Assembly: GCA_934149165.1 (NCBI GenBank)
Contig: CAKPDY010000002.1
Span: 1 to 64,000, forward strand
DNA: 64,000 bases
Source: an uncultured Clostridia bacterium
Lineage (GTDB): Bacteria > Bacillota > Clostridia > TANB77 > CAG-508
Reading direction: 5' to 3'
Part shown: in pieces, positions 1 to 7,941 of the stretch
How the letters are laid out: every line of letters starts with the position of its first letter
Position numbering within the stretch: the first letter of the stretch is position 1
Translations under genes and position numbers: made by a program
Notes under the pieces: generated by a model
What the model saw: only the letters and a program-made list of their open reading frames with translations
What the model was told of the DNA's origin: nothing
The model's database searches: none

Positions 1-118
1 CCTGTTCTAATGTTAAATAGTCTATTTTGTACCTATTATAAGTAACAATATCTTTAAACTTACTATTTATATCAAATTTCTTAATTGCTGTTAATAAATC
101 TATCAATATTTTGTTCAT
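1..118 (-). CDS. Partial hypothetical protein, N-terminus only
   Basis: The first 39 codons of a minus-strand gene run off the left edge of the window. It starts at an ATG at 116-118, preceded at good spacing by a near-perfect AGGAGG ribosome-binding site. The visible protein begins MNKILIDLLTAIKKFDIN and is lysine- and isoleucine-rich, with no signal peptide or recognisable motif. I do not recognise the family. The strong ribosome-binding site is the main support that it is real. Confidence 0.55.
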   Translation of the reverse strand, partial: MNKILIDLLTAIKKFDINSKFKDIVTYNRYKIDYLTLEQ

Positions 119-223
119 TTTTATACCTCCTACATATAATTATATATAATTATTATAAACATTTTTTAATAAATCACAAATAATTCACACAAAGGACAAA
201 ATTCATTGGTATATTATATACAA

Positions 224-251
224 GTTAGCAATACTTACTCCAATTGCTAAC
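224..251. other. Short inverted repeat upstream of the partial gene
   Basis: GTTAGCAAT (224-232) and ATTGCTAAC (243-251) form a perfect 9-bp inverted repeat with a 10-nt loop. No T-tract follows, so an operator or a structured leader of the leftward partial gene is more likely than a terminator. This is inference only. Confidence 0.35.
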
Positions 252-293
252 TAACAAAAATAAAACATCCCCTTTTATTTTCAGTAAAAAACA

Positions 294-335
294 GAGTATA
301 TAAACCATTGAGATTGGTTATATACTCATTTTTTA
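294..335. terminator. Bidirectional intrinsic terminator
   Basis: An imperfect hairpin (GAGTATATAA..CCA at 294-307 pairing with TGGTTATATACTC at 315-327, one bulged A) is followed on the plus strand by a T-rich run at 329-335. On the minus strand it is followed by TTTTTT. It sits between the leftward M23 peptidase gene and the leftward partial gene. Confidence 0.6.
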
Positions 336-341
336 TATTAG

Positions 342-379
342 AAATAGCATTACTTTATTATATAAAAGTAATGCTATTT
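342..379. terminator. 15-bp hairpin at the 3' end of the M23 peptidase gene
   Basis: AAATAGCATTACTTT (342-356) and AAAGTAATGCTATTT (365-379) pair perfectly around an 8-nt loop just beyond the stop of the leftward peptidase gene. The outer bases match those of another hairpin at 18280-18330. The T-run lies on the plus-strand side, so for the leftward gene it may act mainly as an mRNA 3'-end stabiliser. Confidence 0.55.
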
Positions 380-389
380 TCTTTTTTTA

Positions 390-1373
390 TTATTTATTAT
401 ATAAATAATTTTGTGGATTAACTGGTTTTCCATTTACTCTAACCTCAACATGTAAATGGCTTCCTGTTGAATTTCCTGTTGAGCCAACCAAAGCAATTTG
501 TTCACCTGATGATACGTTTTGCCCTACACTTACCAATAATTTACTGCAGTGTGCATAATATGTTTCTATTCCGTTTCCATGTGATATGATAACTAAATTA
601 CCATATGTTCCCATTGGTGCAGAATATTTTACAACACCATCTGTTATGGCAAGAATAGGTGTTCCAGTTGGTGCTCCTATATCTAGCCCTGTATGAGCTC
701 CTATACGTACACTTTCTATACTGTTAAATCTGGATGTAATTACACCATTTACTGGTGTAGTTGCTAAATAAATTCCATTTACTGTTTTTTGTTCTTTTTC
801 TATATAATTGTTTACTGATTCTTCAATTTGTTGTTTTGCTAAAACAACATTTGTATTTTCATCTATTTTTTGTGCATCATCAACATTAACTGTATAATAT
901 TCACTAATTCCAATATTTAATTCTACATTTCCTGAATGTTCATTTTTTATTTCTGCTACTAATTGCTCTGCTTCTTCCATAGTATTTACATATGCTTTAG
1001 TTTCATTGTTAAAACTTACAGCATAGTATTTATATGTTGTTTCTGCACTTTCTTTTAGCGATTTTATAAGTTCTTCTTCATTAGTTTGCTGTTTTCTACT
1101 TATAAGCTCTAATTTATACTCTGGAAATTGATTTACTGTAACAAATGCAACATTACCATTATGTGCTAAAACTTCATTATTAACTTTTTCTTCAAATTCT
1201 ACCTTATTATTTACATATCCAACTAGTTTACCTGAAATAGTAACTGCATATAAAGGTTTATACTTTAGTACAATAATCGCAATTATAATTAATATTAATA
1301 TTAAAAATAAATTTACAATTTTAAAAGATTTTCTAGTATGATATATTAATTTTCTTTTTAAAATAAAAGTCAC
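390..1373 (-). CDS. M23-family murein endopeptidase, membrane-anchored
   Basis: This is a LytM/lysostaphin-type zinc metallopeptidase that cleaves peptide bonds in peptidoglycan. A single N-terminal membrane segment lies at about residues 19-38. It is followed by about 170 residues without a recognised domain and a C-terminal M23 domain at about residues 208-325. The zinc and catalytic motifs are visible: HTGLDIG, the YAH histidine and HLHVEVR. SpoIIQ-like and general cell-wall hydrolases share this layout, and the cwlD neighbour fits a spore or envelope role, but the specific role is not shown. The GTG start at 1373 lies inside the ribosome-binding site, so the real start may be a downstream ATT at 1364 (see findings). 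Confidence 0.85.
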   Translation of the reverse strand: MTFILKRKLIYHTRKSFKIVNLFLILILIIIAIIVLKYKPLYAVTISGKLVGYVNNKVEFEEKVNNEVLAHNGNVAFVTVNQFPEYKLELISRKQQTNEEELIKSLKESAETTYKYYAVSFNNETKAYVNTMEEAEQLVAEIKNEHSGNVELNIGISEYYTVNVDDAQKIDENTNVVLAKQQIEESVNNYIEKEQKTVNGIYLATTPVNGVITSRFNSIESVRIGAHTGLDIGAPTGTPILAITDGVVKYSAPMGTYGNLVIISHGNGIETYYAHCSKLLVSVGQNVSSGEQIALVGSTGNSTGSHLHVEVRVNGKPVNPQNYLYNK

Positions 1374-1464
1374 CTTCCTTTGTTTTTCTTAGCAAACTTT
1401 TTCTATTATAACATATATTGTCTCCAAATGCAAATTTATCATTCCTGGAAAATTTTTCCGTATA

Positions 1465-2181
1465 CTAATTTTCGTAGAAATAATCCATTATACCGTTATA
1501 AATTCCCCATGCTAATCTATTTTGATAATCATCTTCTAACAGTAGTTTTTCTTCTTCTGGATTTGATAAAAATCCACATTCTACAATAGCTGTGGGAATT
1601 TCTATATGTTTCATAATGTATATATTATCTATTTTCATTGCAACTCTTTTATTTTCTTTTTGTATTGAGTCATTTAAATTACTTTGAATACTTTTAGCTA
1701 AATTTAAACTTTGTTCATTTCCTTCTTGAAAAAAAGTTTGCCACCCATAATATTGTTGTTGTGGAATTTTATTTAAATGTATTGAAACAAATATATCTGC
1801 GGAACTTTCATTTCCAATTTTTACTCTATTATGTATATCTGAAATTTTTTTCTGTTTTAATGTTTTACTATCAATGTCATATATTGCATTTTCATCTGAA
1901 CGAGTTAATATTACTGTTGCTCCACTTTGTTCTAATAAGGTCTGTACTTTTAATGCAACCTTTAAATTGGTTTCTGCTTCTGTTGTTCCATTACTACTTT
2001 GTGCCCCTTCATCTGGAATCCCATGACCTGCGTCTAGGACTATTACTTTGTTTGAAACTGGAAGATTAACTGTTGCTACTGTTTGTGTTCCTGTTAAAGA
2101 GCTATGTACTAAAAGCACTGTTAATGAAATGCAAATCATACTTGTTATTAAAATTAATCTTTTTTTACTTACAATAATCAT
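1465..2181 (-). CDS. cwlD: N-acetylmuramoyl-L-alanine amidase, CwlD type
   Basis: This amidase_3 zinc enzyme removes peptide stems from muramic acid; CwlD makes muramic-delta-lactam in the spore cortex, which is needed for germination. An N-terminal membrane segment or signal is followed by the catalytic domain with the motifs LDAGHG (zinc His), the zinc Glu in TEAETNL, SIHLN and VECGFLSN. The ATG at 2181 is preferred over a GTG at 2193 because the GGGGTG ribosome-binding site lies 9 nt upstream of it. That gives 238 residues, close to the usual CwlD length. The leader carries a hairpin over the ribosome-binding site. Assignment to CwlD rather than another amidase_3 enzyme rests on size and architecture. 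Confidence 0.8.
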   Translation of the reverse strand: MIIVSKKRLILITSMICISLTVLLVHSSLTGTQTVATVNLPVSNKVIVLDAGHGIPDEGAQSSNGTTEAETNLKVALKVQTLLEQSGATVILTRSDENAIYDIDSKTLKQKKISDIHNRVKIGNESSADIFVSIHLNKIPQQQYYGWQTFFQEGNEQSLNLAKSIQSNLNDSIQKENKRVAMKIDNIYIMKHIEIPTAIVECGFLSNPEEEKLLLEDDYQNRLAWGIYNGIMDYFYEN

Positions 2182-2188
2182 AATTAAA

Positions 2189-2218
2189 AACACCCCATAT
2201 TATAATATATGAAGTGTT
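2189..2218 (-). promoter_or_regulatory. Hairpin covering the cwlD ribosome-binding site
   Basis: In the leftward transcript, AACACUUCAUAU (2218-2207) pairs with AUAUGGGGUGUU (2200-2189) over 12 bp, including two G-U pairs, around a 6-nt loop. The second arm contains the cwlD GGGGTG ribosome-binding site, and five Us follow directly. It could therefore act as a translational shut-off, an attenuator, or the terminator of an upstream transcript. Confidence 0.5.
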
Positions 2219-2532
2219 TGGCAAATTATTCTTTTTTATATTAACTTTTCATATTGCCTATGATGACTATAAATTTATCTTATGATAACATAAAAATATA
2301 GTATTATAAATAAAACTTATATTCAATTTTTTTAATTAATTTATATTAACCAATACTTTATCAATTACCAATATTGCACACTCTAAAACAAACTCCATCA
2401 ATTAATTTCTTAACGTACTCTGTGTAATATTAAAATATTAAATATTGCACAAAGTAAAAAGATAAATTGTGCCTTAACTCGCTTACTTTGAAACAAAAGA
2501 TTATTATTATTCCTTTTTTATGTACTAACACA
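2219..2532. other. Gene-free gap upstream of cwlD
   Basis: About 310 AT-rich bases without a supportable gene. It contains two copies of the undecamer AATATTGCACA, near 2366 and 2441. The second lies in an imperfect inverted repeat with GTGTAATATT. A weak leftward promoter-like TTGAAT..TACTAT pair may serve cwlD. Nothing else is evident. Confidence 0.4.
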
Positions 2533-2560
2533 GAAAAAGCACCTTAACCGGTGCTTTTTC
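2533..2560. terminator. Bidirectional terminator after the alpha-CTD-like gene
   Basis: GAAAAAGCACC (2533-2543) pairs with GGTGCTTTTTC (2550-2560) around a 6-nt loop. The T-rich arms serve either strand. It lies 10 nt past the stop of the leftward gene at 2571. Confidence 0.8.
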
Positions 2561-2570
2561 TACTTTTTTG

Positions 2571-3002
2571 TTACTTGATAAGAAGTTCGTACTTTTTAAT
2601 TTCTTCTTTCAAGTTTCTTGCAATAACTGTATTGTTGCCTTCAAAGTATTCTCTCTGGTTCAACAATTCTACGCCATACTTCTGGCAAATTACAATTATA
2701 ATAGCAAGTGAACTAGGGCCAATCTCTCTCATTTTAGACAAATCGTAAAAATCTTTTCCATTAAGATCTTCAATATCATGAATATTCTTATTTCTGAGGA
2801 TATTATAGATTTTTGTCTTCATAGAGTCTGAGATATCGTGCTGCTGTGAGAATATGCTTCTTACAGAATGTTTAGTTTTTGTTTCTTCATGACCTTCTCC
2901 GAGCATCATTCTAAGTCCTGCAATTTCAATTTTAAGGGCCTTAATTTCTGCAGTGAGATTCAACATTTCCTGCATAAGCATTTCATTTGTAATGTAATAC
3001 AT
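2571..3002 (-). CDS. Small protein with RNA polymerase alpha-CTD-like helix-hairpin-helix domain
   Basis: This is a 143-residue soluble protein. Residues about 5-36 look like a short amphipathic coiled coil (EMLMQEMLNLTAEIKALKIE). Residues about 62-115 resemble the helix-hairpin-helix fold of the RNA polymerase alpha C-terminal domain (ILRNKNIHDIEDL then SKMREIGPSSLAIII). I know no named function for a stand-alone version; DNA or RNA polymerase contact is inference. The gene has its own consensus promoter, an AGGAGGAG ribosome-binding site, a leader with three hairpins and a strong terminator. Its base use is visibly less AT-rich than its neighbours, which could mean transfer or high expression. 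Confidence 0.7.
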   Translation of the reverse strand: MYYITNEMLMQEMLNLTAEIKALKIEIAGLRMMLGEGHEETKTKHSVRSIFSQQHDISDSMKTKIYNILRNKNIHDIEDLNGKDFYDLSKMREIGPSSLAIIIVICQKYGVELLNQREYFEGNNTVIARNLKEEIKKYELLIK

Positions 3003-3013
3003 TTTCTCCTCCT

Positions 3014-3075
3014 GTCACTACAGTGACGGTTTAAATGCCTCCACTCTTAAGAGTGTTTCGTTGGCTAATTCCAAC
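3014..3075 (-). promoter_or_regulatory. Three-hairpin 5' leader
   Basis: Between the promoter and the ribosome-binding site of the leftward gene lie three consecutive palindromes. They are GTTGG..CCAAC (3060-3064 and 3071-3075), CACTCTTAAGAGTG (3042-3055, perfect) and GTCACT..AGTGAC (3014-3019 and 3022-3027). The last ends two bases before the AGGAGGAG. All three lie in the transcribed leader, so they may be RNA hairpins, but the middle one would also serve as a protein operator. Confidence 0.55.
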
Positions 3076-3086
3076 TCATATAATAT

Positions 3087-3115
3087 ATTATACCATATTA
3101 TGTAAATTTTTTCAA
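3087..3115 (-). promoter_or_regulatory. SigA-type promoter for the alpha-CTD-like gene
   Basis: On the minus strand, TTGAAA (3115-3110), a 17-nt spacer and TATAAT (3092-3087) form a near-consensus promoter. The predicted start near 3080 gives a leader of about 78 nt. Confidence 0.75.
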
Positions 3116-3130
3116 GTGCTATTTAAAATT

Positions 3131-3167
3131 AAAAATCACTTGAATCCAATTAGATTAAGTGATTTTT
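3131..3167. terminator. Bidirectional terminator
   Basis: AAAAATCACTT (3131-3141) pairs with AAGTGATTTTT (3157-3167). It lies 6 nt past the stop of the leftward DUF898-like gene. Confidence 0.75.
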
Positions 3168-3172
3168 TTATT

Positions 3173-4582
3173 TTAATTATTATACTCTAAATATAATATA
3201 TCTTCTGTGCTACCATCAGTTAATAGCACTTTTATATACTGTCCATTATCTTTTGTTTCTGTTCCCAAAAATTCTGCAACTGAACTATTTGTTACTTTAA
3301 CCTTGTTTTGATTTATATCATTAGCATTTGGGTTATATATTACATATAGTTCATTATTGTTTGTTATAAAATACAAGTCAACCACATCTGCAGCATATTT
3401 TGCAACAGAATATAAATATTTAGCATTTGCATTTTTAATTTGTACTGCACCCATACCTTGACTTAATGAAATATCATTATTTTCAATTTGTGCAATCAAA
3501 TCTTCTTCATGTGTTTGATAACCATAACATAAAACACCATCAATTAATGTTAGTTTAGTGTATCTGTAATAATCACTTTCACTATATGACTTATTGTTTG
3601 TATTATTATTGTTTTGTGTTATATTAACTGGTCTAACATAACCTTTTGTATCTATATATGATTTTCCATCATATTTACTTAAATTCTGTTCACTACCATT
3701 TCTGTCTTTTTCAAAATTTTCAAATATTTCTTCAATATTAAAATTATTATTAGGTAAACTTTCTATATATTTACTTGTATAAAATACAGTAACAATTAAT
3801 AAAATAATTGTTAATATAATTCCTATTATAGCTGGAGCTTTAGAAATATTTGGTTCTTGTTCATCTTTTAATTTTATATGTGTATTTTTAACCTTCCATT
3901 GTTCAATTTTAATTGGTAACCATAATCCGTAAATGCCAAATGTAATAATACATAAAATCCACCACAATAAGTAATGTCCTATTAAGCTTATAGCTGTTCC
4001 ATCAAATACAATTTTTTTGCGATTTATTACACTATGTTTTGTTATCCATTTTTGTTTATAACAGATTCCAAATGGATATAATAAACCTAATGAGATAATA
4101 GTTAAAATTTTACAAAATAGATTTACACCAATTAATCCTAACAAACCACCAGTAAAATAACTTTCACCTTTAACAAATTCTTCTTTTTCATAATGAATAT
4201 TTGAGGAAATCCATTTTTGTTTTTTTATTGGAATCCAAAAAGAGTAAATTCCTAAAGTAATAATTGTAAAAAAAATCCATTTAAATTTTTGAACAAATAA
4301 TGAAGCTCCTGTTCCTTCAAATTTTAATCTTTTTCCATTATAAACAGTATGTTCTACATTATATGCAATTAATAATTTTTCTGCCCAAGCAGATGCTAAA
4401 CCTAAAGTAAATATTGTTATTATATAACTTAAAATTGAATATCCTATAATTTCTAAGAGTTTTCCATCGTAGAAAGAGTCTGTTCTTTCTACTTTTTTTG
4501 CAACCTGTACTTCATCATATTGTGATATAACATTTTCATTTTTTGCTTCAACTATAGTTGGTTCTTTTTTTTCTTCATTCAT
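3173..4582 (-). CDS. DUF898 (YjgN)-like multi-pass membrane protein
   Basis: A 469-residue protein built from repeated membrane units. At least three repeats carry the pattern of a short 'F-G-T/A' loop, a hydrophobic helix with T-LGIYSFW or T-FGIYGLW, a basic stretch, and W plus a His-rich loop (about residues 60-245). This resembles the DUF898/YjgN family of unknown function. A further membrane helix at about residues 250-272 leads to an extracytoplasmic C-terminal part of about 190 residues with an Asn-rich linker and no recognised domain. The ATG has a good AGGGGG ribosome-binding site. It lies 18 nt downstream of the sortase gene and is probably co-transcribed with it. Confidence 0.6.
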   Translation of the reverse strand: MNEEKKEPTIVEAKNENVISQYDEVQVAKKVERTDSFYDGKLLEIIGYSILSYIITIFTLGLASAWAEKLLIAYNVEHTVYNGKRLKFEGTGASLFVQKFKWIFFTIITLGIYSFWIPIKKQKWISSNIHYEKEEFVKGESYFTGGLLGLIGVNLFCKILTIISLGLLYPFGICYKQKWITKHSVINRKKIVFDGTAISLIGHYLLWWILCIITFGIYGLWLPIKIEQWKVKNTHIKLKDEQEPNISKAPAIIGIILTIILLIVTVFYTSKYIESLPNNNFNIEEIFENFEKDRNGSEQNLSKYDGKSYIDTKGYVRPVNITQNNNNTNNKSYSESDYYRYTKLTLIDGVLCYGYQTHEEDLIAQIENNDISLSQGMGAVQIKNANAKYLYSVAKYAADVVDLYFITNNNELYVIYNPNANDINQNKVKVTNSSVAEFLGTETKDNGQYIKVLLTDGSTEDILYLEYNN

Positions 4583-4600
4583 ATAACATTCCCCCTAAAT

Positions 4601-5311
4601 TTATTCAATTGCTCTGCATTTTACAATTAATCTTGTTTTACCACCATCACTACATGTAATTAAAGTCATTTCTTTTTTTCCATTAGTTATTTGGCTTGTA
4701 CATGCTACATCTGTAGGTTGAACAATGAATTTATTATATACTTTATATTGTAATTTTTTTCCTGTTTTATCTTGAAGTTCTACAATGTCACCATTTTGTA
4801 TTTTATGAAGTTTTCCAAAAAATATATCTTTTCCATCATAATTGTGACCTACAATACAGTAATTTCCTACTGAATTTGGTTCCCCTCCCCAAAATTTATT
4901 TAAGGCAACTTTTAATAATTCATCTGATGTTTCTGATAATACTGGGTAATTTATTTCAAGTGAAGGTATATTTAAAATAGAATCTACAATATATTCCTTT
5001 CCATTTTGTGCAACATATACATTATTTTTCTCCTCTACTGGCTCTTCAACATTTTGTACATTTTCATTTAATGCAACAACTAATGTGTCCTGATCTAAGG
5101 TTGTATTATCTCCATTTGAAAAAGAAATTCCATTTAATATATCTTGGGAAGTTCCTGCTGAATCTCTTTTATCATATTCTGAGTATATATAATATGAAGA
5201 CAACATAATTACTAGCAATATTGATATTACAAACAAAATTTTATAAAACTTTTTTTTCCTTCTTAATTTAGGTGTTACATATATTTTTTCAGTTATTAAT
5301 ATCTGATTCAT
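4601..5311 (-). CDS. Sortase, class D-like
   Basis: This cysteine transpeptidase attaches surface proteins to the cell wall or other acceptors. An N-terminal membrane anchor lies at about residues 23-44. The sortase barrel covers about residues 110-235. The catalytic His is in VGHNYDG, the Cys in TLITCSDGG and the Arg in KTRLIVKC, matching the TLxTC..R signature. The 236-residue length and single N-terminal anchor fit class D/E enzymes. No sorting-signal substrate is encoded nearby, so the substrate is unknown. The ATG follows an AAAGGAA ribosome-binding site. Confidence 0.88.
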   Translation of the reverse strand: MNQILITEKIYVTPKLRRKKKFYKILFVISILLVIMLSSYYIYSEYDKRDSAGTSQDILNGISFSNGDNTTLDQDTLVVALNENVQNVEEPVEEKNNVYVAQNGKEYIVDSILNIPSLEINYPVLSETSDELLKVALNKFWGGEPNSVGNYCIVGHNYDGKDIFFGKLHKIQNGDIVELQDKTGKKLQYKVYNKFIVQPTDVACTSQITNGKKEMTLITCSDGGKTRLIVKCRAIE

Positions 5312-5383
5312 ATAAGTTCCTTTCCTTCTATATATAATCTAATATTATTATAACATTTATAGTATAAAAAAAACAATATTTAT

Positions 5384-6250
5384 CTAAATGTTTTTTGTTA
5401 CCCAATCACTTAATTTAGCAAAATCTTCTATACTTAAGTTTTCTCCCCTAATATTTAAATTAAAATTTAAACATTCAAATGCATTTTTTGCTTGTTCTTT
5501 ATTTTTAAAAATTCCACCATTAACTAAAGAATTTATTAATGTTTTTCTTCTTTGCATAAAACTAATTTTTATTAATTTAAAAAATAAATCTTTATTATTT
5601 AAGCTAATAATTGGATTTTTTCTGATTTTTAATTTAATAACTTGTGATTGAACCTCAGGTTCTGGAATAAATGAATTATTTTCAACAATCATAACACTTT
5701 CTGAATCTGCATAATAATATACACAATATGTAATTGCACCACTTAACTTATTTCCTGGTTTTGCAATAAGTCTTTGTGCTACTTCCTTTTGAATCATAAC
5801 TGTTATACTTTCAATATCAAGTTCTTCTTCCAACAATTTCATTATTATTGGTGTAGTAATATAATATGGAAGATTTGCAACAATTTTTGCATTTTTTAAA
5901 TTGTATTTTTGTTTTTGTTCCTGTATTAATTTTTCTAAATTAACTTTTAAAACATCTTCATTTATTATTTCAAAATTATTGTACATAAAGAATCTATCAT
6001 TTAATATTTTAATCATTCTTTCATCAAGTTCAATTGCAACTACTTTTCCAGCATTCTCAAGTAATTCTTCTGTTAATGTACCTAACCCTGGTCCAATTTC
6101 TATTACTAAATCTTCTTTCGTAATTTCAGAAGATTCAACTATAGAATTTACAACATTTTCGTTAATTAAAAAATTTTGTCCTAAATTTTTATTTGCTGTT
6201 ATTCCATATTTCTTCATTAAATATTTCGTTTTTGTTTCTAAACTTTCCAT
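5384..6250 (-). CDS. rsmA: 16S rRNA (adenine1518/1519-N6)-dimethyltransferase
   Basis: RsmA/KsgA dimethylates two adjacent adenines in the 3'-terminal helix of 16S rRNA during small-subunit assembly. It has the SAM motif I (VIEIGPGLGTLTEELL), the acidic ribose-binding AIELDERM and the catalytic NLPYYITTPI motif. The C-terminal four-helix domain has the typical FMQRRKTLINSL. The start is set at the ATG at 6250, which has AAGGGG six bases upstream, giving 288 residues (usual length about 290). A longer reading to 6277 lacks a ribosome-binding site. Confidence 0.95.
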   Translation of the reverse strand: MESLETKTKYLMKKYGITANKNLGQNFLINENVVNSIVESSEITKEDLVIEIGPGLGTLTEELLENAGKVVAIELDERMIKILNDRFFMYNNFEIINEDVLKVNLEKLIQEQKQKYNLKNAKIVANLPYYITTPIIMKLLEEELDIESITVMIQKEVAQRLIAKPGNKLSGAITYCVYYYADSESVMIVENNSFIPEPEVQSQVIKLKIRKNPIISLNNKDLFFKLIKISFMQRRKTLINSLVNGGIFKNKEQAKNAFECLNFNLNIRGENLSIEDFAKLSDWVTKNI

Positions 6251-6300
6251 ATATTTCCCCTTTTTATAGATTAACAATTAGAATTAATAATTATTAAATT

Positions 6301-6642
6301 TTACCTAATTAACAAACAATTTCTTTTCACAGATAAATCTTCTAAAATTTCTAAAACATTTATTGGTGAAACTTTGTTAACTTTTAAAAGTTCTAGAACT
6401 CTGTCTGCGACTTCTTCTTTTTCAATGCAATTAAATATTTCCTTTTTTTCCTCACTTATTACATTATTATTAACACATTTTTTTACAACTTCAATTCCAT
6501 ATTTTTGATTTTTGTGTTTTTTATTAACTATATTACTAATAATTTTGTAATATTTTAATTCAACTTTTCCTTTCTTCATAAAATATTCAGTATCATTATA
6601 ATCTATTGATGTACAACCATAAAACTCTTTTATTGTTTCCAT
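6301..6642 (-). CDS. Hypothetical protein resembling DUF6514
   Basis: A 113-residue soluble protein with no signal or membrane segment. The central YGIEVVKKC and the C-terminal VADRVLELLKVNKVSPINVLEILEDL resemble the small clostridial DUF6514 family, which has no known function; the match is from memory and should be checked. The AGGAGG ribosome-binding site with an 8-nt spacer is excellent. It precedes rsmA by 50 nt on the same strand, so the two may be co-transcribed. Confidence 0.6.
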   Translation of the reverse strand: METIKEFYGCTSIDYNDTEYFMKKGKVELKYYKIISNIVNKKHKNQKYGIEVVKKCVNNNVISEEKKEIFNCIEKEEVADRVLELLKVNKVSPINVLEILEDLSVKRNCLLIR

Positions 6643-6792
6643 ACAAAAAACCTCCTAATTTATTCAGATTAACTGTTTTTAATATATTCTATAATTGTTT
6701 ATATTTCAAGCTTTTTCGTATGTCAAATTATTACTGAATATTACCAAATTTTACTTATTGTTACTCTATTTTTTATATTTCGACAACTTTTT

Positions 6793-7914
6793 TTATTTTT
6801 TATAAATAGCATCACAAATTTCACTATATATTTTATCTTCAACATTTTTTATTTCTAATTTATTAACATTTTTTCCCATTTGTTTTAACAAATTTATATT
6901 AGAAGTTAATTCATTTAGCATCTCTGATAAATTATGGCTATTTAATTCAGAATTTAAAATAACCTTTGCACCGCCTAGTTTTTCAACCACTCTTGCGTTA
7001 TCTTCTTGCCTATTTGCACCAACACTTGGCAATGGTACAAAAATTGCGGGTTTACATGTAATTGCAAGTTCAGTAACAGTCATTGCACCACTTCTAGCAA
7101 TTACTAAATCTGATAAAGCATACATTTCCTCCATATTATAAATATAAGGTAATATTTTACAGTTTTTTACATTATTTATATCTATATTACTTTTTTGTAA
7201 TTCATCTTTTATAATGTCATACTGCTTTTGACCTGTTGCCCAAACAATTTGATAATTTTTATTTGCATTATTACTTAAAATACCTATAATTGCATCATTT
7301 ATTTTTTTAGCTCCTTGACTTCCACCAAATACTAGTACAACAGGTAAATTTAAATTTAAACCTAATTCATTTATTAACTGTTTTCTTCTTTCCTCTGTTA
7401 ATGTAATCTTTTTTATTTTAGTTGGTGTTCCTGTTACAACAACCTTTTTTGCCTTTTCCAGTCTATTTTTGGCATCTTCAAATGCCACTAATACCTTTGT
7501 AACCTTTTTAGCAAACATTTTAACAGCTTTCCCTGGATATGCATTGCTTTCATGTAATATTGTTGGAATTTTATTTGCAGTTGCAGCAGCAAATACAGGT
7601 CCACAAATATATCCACCTGTACCTATAACAATATCTGGATTAAATTCTTTAATATATTTTTTGGCAATTTTTGTGCTATTTATTGTTTTGAAAATATTTT
7701 TTAAATTTTTTATTGAAATTTCTTTTTTTAAACCATATGCTTCTATTGTTTTTAATTCATACCCTGCTCTTGGAACTAAATCATTTTCTAATCCCCTTGA
7801 TGTTCCAATAAAAATTATTTCTGAATTTGGTTCTTCCTTCTTTATTTTGTTTGCTATTGCTATTCCTGGATTAATATGTCCTCCAGTTCCAGCAGCAGAA
7901 ATTATAACTTTCAT
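6793..7914 (-). CDS. murG: Lipid II synthase: UDP-GlcNAc transferase MurG
   Basis: MurG adds GlcNAc from UDP-GlcNAc to lipid I on the inner face of the membrane, giving lipid II. It is a GT28 enzyme with two Rossmann domains. The N-terminal GTGGHINPGIAIA loop, GTGGYICGPV and HESNAYPG are all present, as are the C-terminal FGGSQGAKKIND and ARSGAMTVTEL nucleotide-binding motifs. The 373 residues match the family. The start has AAAGGAGG. It is the last cell-wall gene of the cluster and follows ftsW with 27 nt between them once the ftsW frameshift is allowed for. Confidence 0.97.
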   Translation of the reverse strand: MKVIISAAGTGGHINPGIAIANKIKKEEPNSEIIFIGTSRGLENDLVPRAGYELKTIEAYGLKKEISIKNLKNIFKTINSTKIAKKYIKEFNPDIVIGTGGYICGPVFAAATANKIPTILHESNAYPGKAVKMFAKKVTKVLVAFEDAKNRLEKAKKVVVTGTPTKIKKITLTEERRKQLINELGLNLNLPVVLVFGGSQGAKKINDAIIGILSNNANKNYQIVWATGQKQYDIIKDELQKSNIDINNVKNCKILPYIYNMEEMYALSDLVIARSGAMTVTELAITCKPAIFVPLPSVGANRQEDNARVVEKLGGAKVILNSELNSHNLSEMLNELTSNINLLKQMGKNVNKLEIKNVEDKIYSEICDAIYKK

Positions 7915-7941
7915 ATGTTCCTCCTTTTTATATATAACATA

